This document shows positions 1 through 8,305 of a stretch of 35,825 bases of DNA, piece after piece (position 1 is the first letter of the stretch; each line of letters starts with the position of its first letter). The DNA lies in contig CAVIIZ010000014.1 in assembly GCA_963642995.1 (NCBI GenBank), positions 1-35,825 on the forward strand, written 5' to 3'. Made by a program: the position numbers and the translations under genes. The notes under the pieces were generated by a model. That model was not told the DNA's origin. It was given only the letters and a program-made list of their open reading frames with translations, and made no database searches. Source of the stretch: CAVAWX01 sp963642995 (lineage in GTDB: Bacteria; Actinomycetota; Coriobacteriia; Coriobacteriales; QAMH01).

Positions 1-384
1 CTGGTGGACGTGACGAGGCGCGGCGTCGAGGCCGGCCTGGCGGCGCTGCGCCCGTGGGGGCATCTGGGCGACGTCTCCGACGCGGTGCACCGGGTCGCGC
101 TGGAGGCGGGCTTTTCCGTCGTGGACAAATACGGGGGCCACGGCTGCGGCAACGAGTTCCACGAAGACCCCTTCGTCAGCTTCGTGGCAGAGCCCGGCAC
201 CGGCCCCGTCCTCGTGCCCGGCATGTGCTTCACCATCGAGCCCATGTTCAACGCGGGCGGCCCGGACATCGACGGCAGCGACCCCAACGGATGGACGGTG
301 CGCACCGCAGACGGCTCGCTTTCGGCGCAATGGGAGGTGCAGGTGCTCGTCACCGACGACGGCTACGAGCTGCTCAGCTGGTAG
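1..384 (+). CDS. map: Methionine aminopeptidase, type I (5' truncated by the window edge)
   Basis: C-terminal 127 residues of a type I methionine aminopeptidase, the metalloenzyme that removes the initiator Met from new proteins in the cytoplasm. The open frame runs from base 1, so the true start lies outside the window. Seen: the metal/substrate-binding stretch GHGCGNEFHEDP, the FTIEPM segment carrying a metal-ligand Glu, and a second Glu near the end (AQWEVQVLVT), all in the usual order for the pita-bread fold. The usual AQFEHT version reads AQWEVQ here, so the final Glu is kept and the following His is not. It ends with TAG about 100 bases before the convergent hipA gene. I see no clear terminator between them. 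Confidence 0.9.
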   Translation: MVDVTRRGVEAGLAALRPWGHLGDVSDAVHRVALEAGFSVVDKYGGHGCGNEFHEDPFVSFVAEPGTGPVLVPGMCFTIEPMFNAGGPDIDGSDPNGWTVRTADGSLSAQWEVQVLVTDDGYELLSW

Positions 385-481
385 CCTGCCCGCCCCTCTT
401 CACCCGCCTGCTCATTGAGTGAAACTGCAACACGTGCGGTAATCGCCCGAGGAAATTGTCGCGGGAATGCCGGGTCGGCGG

Positions 482-1753
482 CTACTTCAAGCCTCTTTTT
501 TCGACGATCTTGCCGGCGATGCGCGGCGCCTCGGAAAATCCTTGGTCGGCCCGCTCTTCGCACGTCTCGAAAAGCGCATCTTTAATCCCGGCCCGCATCT
601 CGTCGAAGCGGCTCATCACGGGTCGTACGCCAAGCCCCATGCGCTTCGCCTGCTCGGAAAAGGAGTCCCGCCCGATTTCGGAGATGTCCGTCTTTCCGGC
701 GATGTTGAAGGCCATATTTGTCGAGCTTCTCTCGTATATCATCGTGCTTACGATGTCGTATGCGGGGGCGAGTGCAAGGCTGCCGAGATTCTCGCCGTAG
801 AGGAGCGAGACGTTCTTGATGTGGTTGTCGGTGTTTCCGACCAGATAGTTGAAGACGCATATGTCCCAAAGCTTGAACCGGTCTTCGACGGGAAACGCCG
901 AGTGCTTCAGCAGCAGGTCGAACATTTTATCCATGTAGTTTTCGCCGCTCGGCTCGTATTTCGCGCTCGAGGGGATGCCGAGGGCTTGGGCGAAGTCTTC
1001 CTGATGAAGACGCAGGGGCGCCGGCTTGCCGTTTAAGGTCTTGCACCGTCGCGAGAGCGCGCGGTCGTATCTCCTGGTCGCGAGCAGGCGCGTGTTCTCG
1101 TCTGCGCCTACGTCGACGATGAAGCTTTCAGGCGTTTCGATGCCGAGCTTTCGCGCAGTTGAAAGGCAGAGCTGCTCGTTGGCGACGATGCTCTCGAAGC
1201 GCACGTGGCTTTGCTTGACGATGTGCGTGCTCGGCGCGTCGCCGACGGGCTGGAACCATTTGCCTTGCTGCTCGTCGTGGTAAAGCCCCACTTTCCCCGA
1301 AGCCCCTGCAAGGGACAGATGGGATTCCGAGACGATGTCGGCGGATCTCGTCGTCCCCTCTTGGGCTAGGGCAAGCATCTGCCGTGTGTCGAGGGGCTTG
1401 TAAAACGATGCGGCGTCTCCCGTCTCGCGTGTGCCGACTTTGATCGCGCCCAGGCATTCGGCTCCAAGCTGCGCCAGGACGCTCAGGTAATCGTCTTCGG
1501 GGATGTGCATCGATTCCGATATCGTCTTGCGCATGAACCCTTCGGGCAGCAAGCCGTCGAAGAAGGCGCGCGTCACCTCGGGGGTGAAAGGCGTGCTCGA
1601 CAATGGCAGGTTCAGCGAAATCGCCCTGGCGGCAGGCGAGGATAGATAGTCTCCGTCATAGCGAAAGTGTGCGGCGTTCGGGTCTGCGCCGACAATATGG
1701 CCGACGAGGACGCTTTCGCCTTCGAGTTCTATGTGGATGGGCAGTTCCATCAT
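482..1753 (-). CDS. hipA: HipA-family Ser/Thr kinase toxin
   Basis: A 423-residue HipA-type kinase, the toxin of a type II toxin-antitoxin pair; the E. coli family member phosphorylates GltX and induces persistence. Seen: N-terminal HipA_N region (about 1-105), the loop LSLAGASGK at 146-154 with S147 where E. coli HipA has its autophosphorylation Ser150, ATP-lysine motif HIVK (177-180), catalytic loop GNTDNHIKN with D309, and the metal-binding AYD motif with D333. All active-site residues are present, so the kinase is probably functional. The start ATG overlaps the hipB stop (ATGA), showing translational coupling. A much longer open frame continues upstream over hipB but is not coding. Function is from the family. 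The target is not shown here, though a gltX gene lies at 28407 in this window. Confidence 0.92.
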   Translation of the reverse strand: MMELPIHIELEGESVLVGHIVGADPNAAHFRYDGDYLSSPAARAISLNLPLSSTPFTPEVTRAFFDGLLPEGFMRKTISESMHIPEDDYLSVLAQLGAECLGAIKVGTRETGDAASFYKPLDTRQMLALAQEGTTRSADIVSESHLSLAGASGKVGLYHDEQQGKWFQPVGDAPSTHIVKQSHVRFESIVANEQLCLSTARKLGIETPESFIVDVGADENTRLLATRRYDRALSRRCKTLNGKPAPLRLHQEDFAQALGIPSSAKYEPSGENYMDKMFDLLLKHSAFPVEDRFKLWDICVFNYLVGNTDNHIKNVSLLYGENLGSLALAPAYDIVSTMIYERSSTNMAFNIAGKTDISEIGRDSFSEQAKRMGLGVRPVMSRFDEMRAGIKDALFETCEERADQGFSEAPRIAGKIVEKRGLK

Positions 1754-1968
1754 CTTGTCGTGCGCGCCGCGATGCGGATGTCGAGGCCGAGTAGCTGGAC
1801 GAGGCGCATGCATTTTCCAATCTCGCAAGTCTCCTTGCCGTTTTCGACATCCGAGAGAAAAGACGCGCTCAGACCCGCGGCGCCGCTGAGGAAGGCCTGC
1901 GTGTAGCCGAGTTCTTTGCGGCGACGCCGGATCTCCCGGCCAAGTTCTTCGGTGCTGGTCACGAGCAT
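1750..1968 (-). CDS. hipB: HipB-like antitoxin, XRE-family DNA-binding protein
   Basis: A 72-residue helix-turn-helix protein and the likely antitoxin and repressor of hipA. The Cro/C1-type HTH spans about residues 8-62 (EIRRRRKELGYTQAFLSGAAGLSASFLSDVENGK), with the typical recognition helix around the two Ser-rich turns. The start is set by a strong AGGAGG at 1975-1980 (minus strand), 6 bases from the ATG. It is the first gene of a two-gene operon and overlaps hipA by 4 bases. Two near-identical palindromes bracket its promoter (separate entries), which fits HipB autoregulation as known in E. coli. It is slightly shorter than E. coli HipB (88 residues) and lacks much C-terminal tail. Confidence 0.9.
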   Translation of the reverse strand: MLVTSTEELGREIRRRRKELGYTQAFLSGAAGLSASFLSDVENGKETCEIGKCMRLVQLLGLDIRIAARTTR

Positions 1969-1986
1969 GGATTGCCTCCTCGTTTT

Positions 1987-2039
1987 TAGCCGTACGGCTG
2001 TATTGTAGCAATCCTTTATGAAATTTCGCCGTTCGGCTA
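1987..2039 (-). promoter_or_regulatory. hipBA promoter with two palindromic operators
   Basis: Two 14-base palindromic sites of the form TNGCCGTNCGGCTR lie at 1987-2000 (perfect 12-base palindrome AGCCGTACGGCT inside) and 2026-2039. Their centres are 39 bases apart. Between them, on the minus strand, is a TACAAT -10 hexamer (plus coordinates 2002-2007). The first site would cover the transcription start and the second the -35 region. I infer that HipB binds both and represses hipBA. The layout agrees with multi-operator HipB control in other bacteria, but the spacing and sequence were not compared with any database. Confidence 0.72.
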
Positions 2040-2238
2040 TATTTGCATGCAGAATCCCAAAGAGGCGGCCGTAAAGAAGGCCTTGGCGCCGGGCGTTCGC
2101 GTCGTCTCGGGGATATGGAGCGCTTCAGGAGCGCGCGGGGAAGCGGGGGCAGCGCTTCTCTGGGCACTCGGCGTTGCGGGTGAAGAACGAGCGCGCCGTC
2201 ATTCGCCGTTGTCGGCTGCATCGGGGGGCATCGGGTTT

Positions 2239-2249
2239 TGCGCTAGAAT
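2239..2249 (+). promoter_or_regulatory. Candidate promoter of the DUF3467 gene
   Basis: TAGAAT at 2244-2249, preceded by TGCGC, lies about 60 bases before the DUF3467 start. There is no good -35 at 16-18 bases. The same 11-mer TGCGCTAGAAT occurs upstream of thiC and tRNA-Lys in this window, which supports a -10-containing promoter element. Confidence 0.5.
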
Positions 2250-2310
2250 CCTGCGTACGACATGCTCCGGGCGCGACGAGGCGCGGGGCGCGCATGAAAG
2301 GACTTTCACC

Positions 2311-2568
2311 ATGGCAGAAGAAACGCATTTCCGCATCGAGGCATCCGCCGACACCGCCCGCGGCGTCTATGCCAACGCCTCCATCGTCTCCACCACCGGC
2401 GCGGAAAGCCGCATCGACTTCCTCTACGTGGACCGCGTGAACAAAAACGGCGACGAGCTGCCCGCGCACCTCGTGGCCCGCGTCATCATGCCCACGACCG
2501 AGCTGTCCAACCTCTCCGAGACGCTGACCAAGCATATTTCCAAGCACCTGGAAAAGGGGATGCAGTAG
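2311..2568 (+). CDS. DUF3467 family protein
   Basis: An 85-residue protein. The arrangement YANASIVSTTGAESRIDFLYVD followed by LVARVIMPTTELSNLSETL and a charged C-terminal helix matches my recollection of DUF3467, small conserved proteins of unknown function in many bacteria and archaea. The open frame extends upstream to 2047, but the ATG at 2311 is preferred: AAGGA lies 8 bases before it, a candidate promoter at 2244-2249 lies inside the extension, and the upstream part has no conserved look. It sits 109 bases before ileS in the same direction. No membrane segment or signal is visible. Its role is unknown and I do not assign one. Confidence 0.75.
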   Translation: MAEETHFRIEASADTARGVYANASIVSTTGAESRIDFLYVDRVNKNGDELPAHLVARVIMPTTELSNLSETLTKHISKHLEKGMQ

Positions 2569-2677
2569 CACCGCGGCCTTTTCAGGGAAGAATCCGGATG
2601 CGCGCGCCTTCTGCAGGGCGCGCATGCACGCACCCGCGATGCGCTTTTGAACACGAGCCCTGGCGAAGCGAGAGAAG

Positions 2678-5515
2678 ATGTCTGAGGAAAAGCCGAACTA
2701 CAAGCACACGATGAACCTGCCGCGCACCTCCTTCAAGATGAAGGCGGGGTTGGCGCAACACGAGCCCGAACGCCTGAAGAAATGGGAAGAGCTCGACCTC
2801 TACCACAAGGTGCTCGAGAAAAACGAGGGGGGCGAGCCGTTCGTCTTGCACGACGGGCCGCCGTACGCAAACGGGCCGATCCACATCGGGCACGCGCTGA
2901 ACAAGATCTTGAAGGACATCATCGTGAAGTACCGCAGCATGCGCGGCTGCTTCGCACCCTACGTTCCCGGCTGGGACTGCCACGGCCTGCCCATCGAGAA
3001 CAAGGTGGAAAACGAGCTGGGCCCGGAGAAGATGGCCAAGATCGACATGGCCGTCTTTCGCCGCATCTGCCGCGAGTACGCGGAAAAGCAGCTCGACGGG
3101 CAGCGCGCCGGTTTCAAGCGCCTGGGCGTGGGCGGCGAGTGGGACGACCCCTACCTCACCTTCACCCCGCAATACGAAGCGGGCAACATCGAGGTCTTCA
3201 AGAAGCTCTACCTCTCCGGGGCGATCTACCGCGGCCGCAAGCCCATCCACTGGTGCACGCATTGCCACACGGCGCTGGCCGAGGCCGAGCTGGAGTACTC
3301 CGACGAGGTCAGCCCCGCCATCTACGTGCGCTTTGCGCTGGAAGGCGCGCCGGACGGGCTGGAGGCCTTCGCGGGCAAGGTGGACGTGGCCATCTGGACC
3401 ACCACGCCGTGGACCTTGCCGGCCAACCAGGCCGTCATCTTGAAGCCCGAGGCGGGTTACGTCGCCGTCGAGCACGAGGGGCGCGCGGTCGTCTTCTCCG
3501 AGGCGCTGGCCGAGCGCTGCTGCGAGAAGTTCGGCTGGGAGTGCACGCTGGCCAAAGACGGTTTCGGCACCACTTGGCGGCGCACGGGCGCCGAGCTTGC
3601 GGGCAACGTCTACAAGCAGCCCGTCTTCGGCGACTCGGGCCAGACGGGCCGTTTCATCTACGCCGATTACGTCACCCTCGACGACGGCACGGGCATCGTG
3701 CACGCGGCGCCGGGGCATGGCGCGGACGACTATCTGGCCGGACGCGAATTCGACATCGACGTGGTCATGCCGGTGGACGACGCCGGACGCTTCTACGAGG
3801 GCGACGGGCCGGGCAGCGGCGGGCCTTTCGGCGGGCTGGAGGTAGACGAGGCCAACCCGCGCATCATCGATTGGCTGGACGCGCGCGGCGCGCTTTTGCT
3901 GCACGAGGACATAAGCCACAGCTACCCGCACTGCTGGCGCTGCAAACGCCCCGTCATCTTCCGCGCGACCACGCAATGGTTCGTGTCGATGGACGCCACG
4001 GGGCTGCGCGATGCGGCCATGGACGCCATCGAGCACAAGGTGCGCTTCGTGCCCGGGTGGGCAAGCAACCGCATCGGGTCCATGGTGGCCGACCGCCCCG
4101 ACTGGTGCATCAGCCGCCAGCGTTACTGGGGCGTGCCCATCCCCGTGTTCACCTGCGCCGATTGCGGCGAGGTCGTGGCAAGCGAGGAGAGCTTCGACGC
4201 GGTGATCGCGCTGTTTGCCGAAAAGGGCGCCGACGCCTGGTACACGACCGATGCGGCCGACATCCTGCCCGCCGGCGCCGTGTGCCCGAAATGCGGCGGA
4301 CGCCATCTGGAAAAGGGCGGCGACGTGCTCGACGTGTGGTGGGAGAGCGGCGTGTCGCACACGAGCGTGTGCGAGGCCAGGCCCTATCTGCGCCGGCCTG
4401 CCGACCTCTATCTCGAGGGGTCGGACCAGCATCGCGGCTGGTTCCAAAGCTCGCTGCTCACCAGCGTGGGCGCGTACGGAGAAGCTCCGTACAAGACTGT
4501 GATGAGCTGCGGTTTCACCGTAGACGAGGACGGCCGCAAGATGTCGAAGTCGCTCGGCAACGTGATCGACCCCAACGCGGTGTGCAAGGAACTCGGCGCC
4601 GACGTCTTGCGCCTGTGGGTGGCCTCGGTGGACTACAGCCACGACGTGTCCGTGAGCGACGAGATCTTGAAGCGCAGCTCCGAGGCTTATCGGCGCATGC
4701 GCAACACCTTCCGCTATCTGCTGGGCAGCCTCGACGATTTCGGCACGGGCGATTTCGTGGCGCCGGACGAGCTGCTGGAATTCGACGCGTGGGCGCTCGC
4801 GCGGCTGCAGCGCCTCGTGGCCGAGGTGACGCGCGCCTACGAGGAGTACCGCTTCCACGCGGTCTACCGCATGTGGTACGACTTCATCTCGTCGACCTCG
4901 GCGGTCTACTTCGAGGCGGTGAAAGACCGGCTGTACTCGGACGCGGCCGGCAGCGCGAGGCGGCGCAGCGCCCAGACGGTGCTCGCGCACATGCTCGAGG
5001 CCATGGTGCGCCAGCTCGCGCCCGTGCTCGTCTTCACCTGCGACGAGGTGTGGGAGAAATACCCCGAGGGGCTGCGCGGCGCCGATTTCCCCGCGTCGGT
5101 GCACCTGGCCTCGTGGCCGCAGGCCGACGCGCCGGCGGCGTTGGTGCCGGATGCGCGCGCGGATGCGCTGCTGGAAGACTACGAGGTGGTCATGGCAGCG
5201 CGCGACGCGGTGATGGCGGCCGTCGAGGAAAAGCGCGCCGAGGGCGTGTCGAAAAGCCAGGAGGTCGCGGCGCGGGTCGTGTGCGCGCCCGAGAAGGCCG
5301 CCGTGTTGGAGGCGCGCGGCACCGACGTGCTGGCCGAGGTCTTCATCGTCTCGGACGTCGAGGTCGTCTCCGACGCGTCGGCAGGAGACGCGGTGGCGGC
5401 GGAGGTGTCGCCTGCGGCGGGCGAGAAGTGCCCGCGTTGCTGGAACTGGCGCGAGCTGGAGGCCGACGGGCTGTGCGCGCGTTGCCACGAGGTGGTCGGG
5501 GCTCTTGACGCGTAA
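2678..5515 (+). CDS. ileS: Isoleucyl-tRNA synthetase
   Basis: A 945-residue class Ia aminoacyl-tRNA synthetase that charges tRNA-Ile with isoleucine in the cytoplasm. Seen: HxGH signature H69-H72 (PIHIGHALNKIL), connective-peptide editing domain with TTPWTLPANQA and the GIVHAAPGHGADDY stretch, WWESGVSH and GSDQHRGWF motifs of the active site, KMSKS loop at 621-625, and a C-terminal zinc finger with CPRCWNW and CARCHE. Length and the zinc finger fit the common bacterial type. The start ATG follows a purine-rich GAAGCGAGAGAAG stretch, a weak ribosome binding site. The 3' end overlaps lspA by 11 bases, giving the widespread ileS-lspA pairing. A long antisense frame covers this gene and is a composition artefact. 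Confidence 0.98.
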   Translation: MSEEKPNYKHTMNLPRTSFKMKAGLAQHEPERLKKWEELDLYHKVLEKNEGGEPFVLHDGPPYANGPIHIGHALNKILKDIIVKYRSMRGCFAPYVPGWDCHGLPIENKVENELGPEKMAKIDMAVFRRICREYAEKQLDGQRAGFKRLGVGGEWDDPYLTFTPQYEAGNIEVFKKLYLSGAIYRGRKPIHWCTHCHTALAEAELEYSDEVSPAIYVRFALEGAPDGLEAFAGKVDVAIWTTTPWTLPANQAVILKPEAGYVAVEHEGRAVVFSEALAERCCEKFGWECTLAKDGFGTTWRRTGAELAGNVYKQPVFGDSGQTGRFIYADYVTLDDGTGIVHAAPGHGADDYLAGREFDIDVVMPVDDAGRFYEGDGPGSGGPFGGLEVDEANPRIIDWLDARGALLLHEDISHSYPHCWRCKRPVIFRATTQWFVSMDATGLRDAAMDAIEHKVRFVPGWASNRIGSMVADRPDWCISRQRYWGVPIPVFTCADCGEVVASEESFDAVIALFAEKGADAWYTTDAADILPAGAVCPKCGGRHLEKGGDVLDVWWESGVSHTSVCEARPYLRRPADLYLEGSDQHRGWFQSSLLTSVGAYGEAPYKTVMSCGFTVDEDGRKMSKSLGNVIDPNAVCKELGADVLRLWVASVDYSHDVSVSDEILKRSSEAYRRMRNTFRYLLGSLDDFGTGDFVAPDELLEFDAWALARLQRLVAEVTRAYEEYRFHAVYRMWYDFISSTSAVYFEAVKDRLYSDAAGSARRRSAQTVLAHMLEAMVRQLAPVLVFTCDEVWEKYPEGLRGADFPASVHLASWPQADAPAALVPDARADALLEDYEVVMAARDAVMAAVEEKRAEGVSKSQEVAARVVCAPEKAAVLEARGTDVLAEVFIVSDVEVVSDASAGDAVAAEVSPAAGEKCPRCWNWRELEADGLCARCHEVVGALDA

Positions 5516-6215
5516 GGGCGCGCTCATATTGTTTGCGGCGGTGGCTGCCGGCGCGTGCGTGCTCGACGCCTTGGGCAAGATGTGGGCGCTCGCCGCTTTG
5601 ACCCCGCAAGGCGGAGGCGCCGCGCGCATCGACGCCGGCCCGCTCGACTTCACCCTCGTCCACAACACGGGCGCGGCCTTCGGCATCGGCGCGAACGCCA
5701 CCTGGGTCTTCGTCGTCGTCACCGTCGTCATCGTGGCGGCGGCGCTCGTGTGGATCTGCGCGGGCAAGTGCCGCTCGCCGCTGTCGGTCGTGGCGCTGGC
5801 CTTGCTCGTGGGCGGCGGCGTCGGCAACTTCATCGACCGCGTCGCTTTGGGCTACGTCGTCGACTTCATCGAGTTCTCGTTTTTCGACTTCCCCGTGTTC
5901 AACGTCGCCGACGTCTGCATCACGACAGGCGTCGTGTTGCTGCTGGTGTGGGGCTTCTTCTTCAGCGGACGCGAGCTCGCAGGCGGGGGCGCAGCCGCGG
6001 GCGGGCCTGCGGGCGAGAGCGCGGGCAAAGGCGGGAAGGGGGCCGCCTCGGGCGCTGCGCCTGCGGGCGGGCAGGGCGTCGCGGCCGGCGGCGCGGGTGG
6101 ACAGGCCGTCGCGGCCGGCGAAGGAAAAGCAGATGCCGCGCCGTCTGGTGCGGCGGGCGACGAGCCGCTCTCCGCGAGCGCCTCCGCCGCTTTTTCGGGG
6201 CGGGAGCGCGCGTGA
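5505..6215 (+). CDS. lspA: Prolipoprotein signal peptidase II with a long C-terminal tail
   Basis: A 236-residue membrane aspartic protease that cuts signal peptides of prelipoproteins just before the lipid-modified Cys. Seen: four hydrophobic segments, the GNFIDRVALGYVVDF block with D120, and FNVAD with D136, the two catalytic aspartates; the HNTGAAFG motif is also present. It probably starts at TTG 5505 inside the last codons of ileS, because no other start keeps the first membrane helix. After about residue 158 comes an unusual tail of nearly 80 residues rich in Gly, Ala and Ser, predicted to be disordered and cytoplasmic; typical family members end near 165. The stop overlaps the rluD start (GTGA). 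A lipoprotein substrate is encoded nearby at 15018. Confidence 0.93.
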   Translation: MTRKGALILFAAVAAGACVLDALGKMWALAALTPQGGGAARIDAGPLDFTLVHNTGAAFGIGANATWVFVVVTVVIVAAALVWICAGKCRSPLSVVALALLVGGGVGNFIDRVALGYVVDFIEFSFFDFPVFNVADVCITTGVVLLLVWGFFFSGRELAGGGAAAGGPAGESAGKGGKGAASGAAPAGGQGVAAGGAGGQAVAAGEGKADAAPSGAAGDEPLSASASAAFSGRERA

Positions 6216-7261
6216 ACGAGCGCCACAAGCATGTGGTGACCGCCGACGAGCAGGGGATGCGCCTGGACGCGCTCGTGGCGGAGCTGGGCATCGAGGCGAT
6301 AGCATCGCGTTCGGCCGCCGTGCGCCTCATAGAATCGGGACACATCGTGGTGAACGGGCAGGCCACGGCGAAGAAGCGCATCGTGGTCGCAGGCGACGAG
6401 CTGGCCATCGAGGTGCCGCCGCGCTCGGGCACGCCGCATCTGCTGGAGCCCGCCTACCACATCAAGCTCGACATCCGCTTCGAGGACGAGTACCTGATCG
6501 TGCTGTCCAAGCAGGCGGGGCTTGTCGTCCACCCCGCGCGCGGGCACTACGGCGACACCCTGGCAAACGCCCTTGTCGCGCATTGCGGCGTGGACCATCT
6601 GGGGCACGTGCAGGGCGAGGACAGGCCCGGCATCGTGCACCGGCTCGACCGCGACACGAGCGGCCTCATGCTCGCGGGCAAGACCGACATGGCCGCCGCG
6701 CGCCTGCAAGACGGCATACGTCGCCGCGTCATCGACCGGCGCTATCTCGCGCTCGTCCACGGGCGCATCGCTCCGGACACCGCGAAGGTGGACGCGCCGC
6801 TTGCCCGCCACGTCACCGACCGCACGCGCATGGCGGTTTCGGACGCCGCCGGCTCCAAGGGCGCGATCACCACCTTCACCGTGCTGGAGCGTTTCGCCCC
6901 GGGGCGCGCCGACGACGGCTACACGCTGGTCGAGTGCCATCTCTTCACCGGGCGCACGCACCAGATACGCGTGCACATGGCCTATATCAAGCACCCCGTG
7001 GTCGGGGATGCGCTCTACGGGCGCGCGGCATGCGCCAAGGCGCGAAACCGCGACGCGGCCGAGCGCGCCGAGCTGGGCTTGACCCGCCAGTTCCTGCACT
7101 CGTGGCGCCTTGCCTTCGAGCACCCCATCACCGGCGAGCAGCTGGCCTTCAAAGACCGCCTGCCGCTCGATTTGGCCTACGCGCTCGACGAGATCGCCGC
7201 GCGCAGCGAGGGGCGCACGGCGGCGGGCGAGGAGCTTTTGGGCGAGCCGGGCGCATGCTGA
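6212..7261 (+). CDS. rluD: Pseudouridine synthase, RluA/RluD family
   Basis: A 349-residue pseudouridine synthase that isomerises uridines in rRNA; E. coli RluD acts on helix 69 of 23S rRNA. Seen: an N-terminal S4-type RNA-binding domain (about 12-70, with the VRLIESGHIVVNG core), and a catalytic domain with HRLDRDTSGLML containing the nucleophile D146, followed by CHLFTGRTHQIRVHM. The family has several close members (RluA, RluC, RluD); S4 plus catalytic domain fits RluD best, but the target base cannot be read from sequence. The GTG start overlaps the lspA stop, so ileS, lspA and rluD are probably translated from one message. The C-terminal 15 residues are low complexity. Confidence 0.92.
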   Translation: MNERHKHVVTADEQGMRLDALVAELGIEAIASRSAAVRLIESGHIVVNGQATAKKRIVVAGDELAIEVPPRSGTPHLLEPAYHIKLDIRFEDEYLIVLSKQAGLVVHPARGHYGDTLANALVAHCGVDHLGHVQGEDRPGIVHRLDRDTSGLMLAGKTDMAAARLQDGIRRRVIDRRYLALVHGRIAPDTAKVDAPLARHVTDRTRMAVSDAAGSKGAITTFTVLERFAPGRADDGYTLVECHLFTGRTHQIRVHMAYIKHPVVGDALYGRAACAKARNRDAAERAELGLTRQFLHSWRLAFEHPITGEQLAFKDRLPLDLAYALDEIAARSEGRTAAGEELLGEPGAC

Positions 7262-7361
7262 CCGTTTCGCCCGTCTCTTTTCAGGCTCTTCGGGGCTTGC
7301 GCGGGTTGATTTCCGGCGGCATATACCCATGATGAAAGGCATGTTGAATGCTGGGAAAGGG

Positions 7362-7405
7362 GCTTGCCTAGTTCAGGCCCTTCTAAGTCCCTGAGCTAGG
7401 CAAGC
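7362..7405 (+). terminator. Stem-loop downstream of rluD
   Basis: Arms of 15 bases (7362-7376 and 7391-7405, GCTTGCCTAG core) pair with one mismatch around a 14-base loop. There is no T-run after it, so it is either a weak terminator for ileS-lspA-rluD or an inverted repeat marking the left side of the AbiE locus. Confidence 0.4.
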
Positions 7406-7440
7406 TCATAGAGCTAACTGATATGAAATTCGCTATGTTG

Positions 7441-7495
7441 TTGATTCATATTGCGCAAACTAATAAATTCCGTTATATTGTGCAATATGAATCAA
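7441..7495 (+). promoter_or_regulatory. AbiE promoter inside a 17-bp inverted repeat; leaderless start
   Basis: Arms at 7441-7457 (TTGATTCATATTGCGCA) and 7479-7495 are inverted copies with one mismatch, 21 bases apart. A -35 TTGCGC (7451-7456) sits in the left arm. A -10 TATATT (7474-7479) lies 17 bases further on and touches the right arm. Transcription should start near 7486, essentially at the ATG (7487), and no ribosome binding site is visible, so the mRNA is probably leaderless. AbiEi antitoxins are known to repress their own operons through inverted repeats; this arrangement fits that. Confidence 0.72.
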
Positions 7496-8305
7496 TATGT
7501 CGCCAACATACCGCGCGGGTCGGTGGCTGCGCAAAACCTTGCCGAATGGGCGCTGTCGCACGGGGTCGTCTCGCTTAGCACAGGGGAGGTCGCCCATCTG
7601 TGCGGTGTGCCCGCAAGCCAGGTTCCGCAGCGCATGGCGGCTCCCAGACATGCCGGTCGCGTGTTCTCGCCGGCCAGGGGCCTTTGGGTTCCTGTCCCCA
7701 CCGAGTACAGGACATGGGGCGCGCCCGACCCCATGCTCTACATCGGCCAGATGATGACGCATCTCGACTGCGGATACCTTGTCGGCTGGCTCGCGGCCGC
7801 CGCCCGTCATGGCGCGAGCCACCAGGCTCCGCAGACCTTTCAGATTGCAACGGCGCGGACCTTGCGCGACAGAACCTTCGGCCGCTCGCGGTTGGAGTTC
7901 AAAAGCAGAAGCTATGCATCCATCGCGCCTTGCTGCGCTCGGACGCTGGCAAGCACGGGTGTGAGGGTGGCCACGCCGGCTGTGACCATGCTCATGCTCG
8001 CAGCCGACCCGGGCTTTTGCGGCGGACTCGACAATATCGCAACCGCCGTGGTCGAGCTTGTGGAGGAGAATCCGCCGTGCTCCGATGAGGTCGCCGCTAG
8101 CGCCGGGCTTTTCCCGGATTCCGCTTCGCGCCGGCTCGGCTGGTTGCTTGACGCCTTCGGCGGCGGGGCGCCTGCCAGCCTGGTGGGTTACTGCGAATCC
8201 CTCGACAGCTCGCCTTCGTATCTTTCTCCCGTTGCTCCCAAGGAGGGCGGTCTCTCCGGCAAGTGGGGCATCATCATCAACCAGGACGTCGAACCGGACC
8301 TATGA
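7487..8305 (+). CDS. abiEi: AbiEi-like antitoxin and transcriptional repressor
   Basis: A 272-residue protein, assigned mainly because it directly precedes and overlaps an AbiEii nucleotidyltransferase. The N-terminal part (about 10-70) has the character of a winged helix: helix, STGEVAHLCGVPASQVPQRM recognition region, then a short hairpin ending GLWVPVP, as in AbiEi proteins. The central part resembles the AbiEi C-terminal antitoxin domain. In the studied type IV AbiE systems the antitoxin does not block the toxin by tight binding, and it represses the operon. I chose ATG 7487 over 7451 because the promoter elements overlap the longer N-terminus. The stop overlaps the next gene (ATGA). Codon use is less GC-extreme than in neighbours, suggesting acquisition by transfer. 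Confidence 0.78.
   Translation: MNQYVANIPRGSVAAQNLAEWALSHGVVSLSTGEVAHLCGVPASQVPQRMAAPRHAGRVFSPARGLWVPVPTEYRTWGAPDPMLYIGQMMTHLDCGYLVGWLAAAARHGASHQAPQTFQIATARTLRDRTFGRSRLEFKSRSYASIAPCCARTLASTGVRVATPAVTMLMLAADPGFCGGLDNIATAVVELVEENPPCSDEVAASAGLFPDSASRRLGWLLDAFGGGAPASLVGYCESLDSSPSYLSPVAPKEGGLSGKWGIIINQDVEPDL

Noticed and set aside
1754..2221. Upstream extension of the hipA frame
   Set aside because: Runs across hipB and the promoter on the same strand; the ATGA overlap gives a normal HipA length.
2047..2310. N-terminal extension of the DUF3467 gene
   Set aside because: Contains the likely promoter; translation has no conserved look; internal ATG has a ribosome binding site.
2582..5833. 1083-residue open frame on the minus strand over ileS
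   Set aside because: Antisense to a clear ileS; low-complexity, His/Arg/Ala-rich translation typical of GC-rich shadow frames.
7482..7500. Shine-Dalgarno site for abiEi
   Set aside because: No purine-rich site is visible before the ATG; leaderless translation fits the promoter position better.
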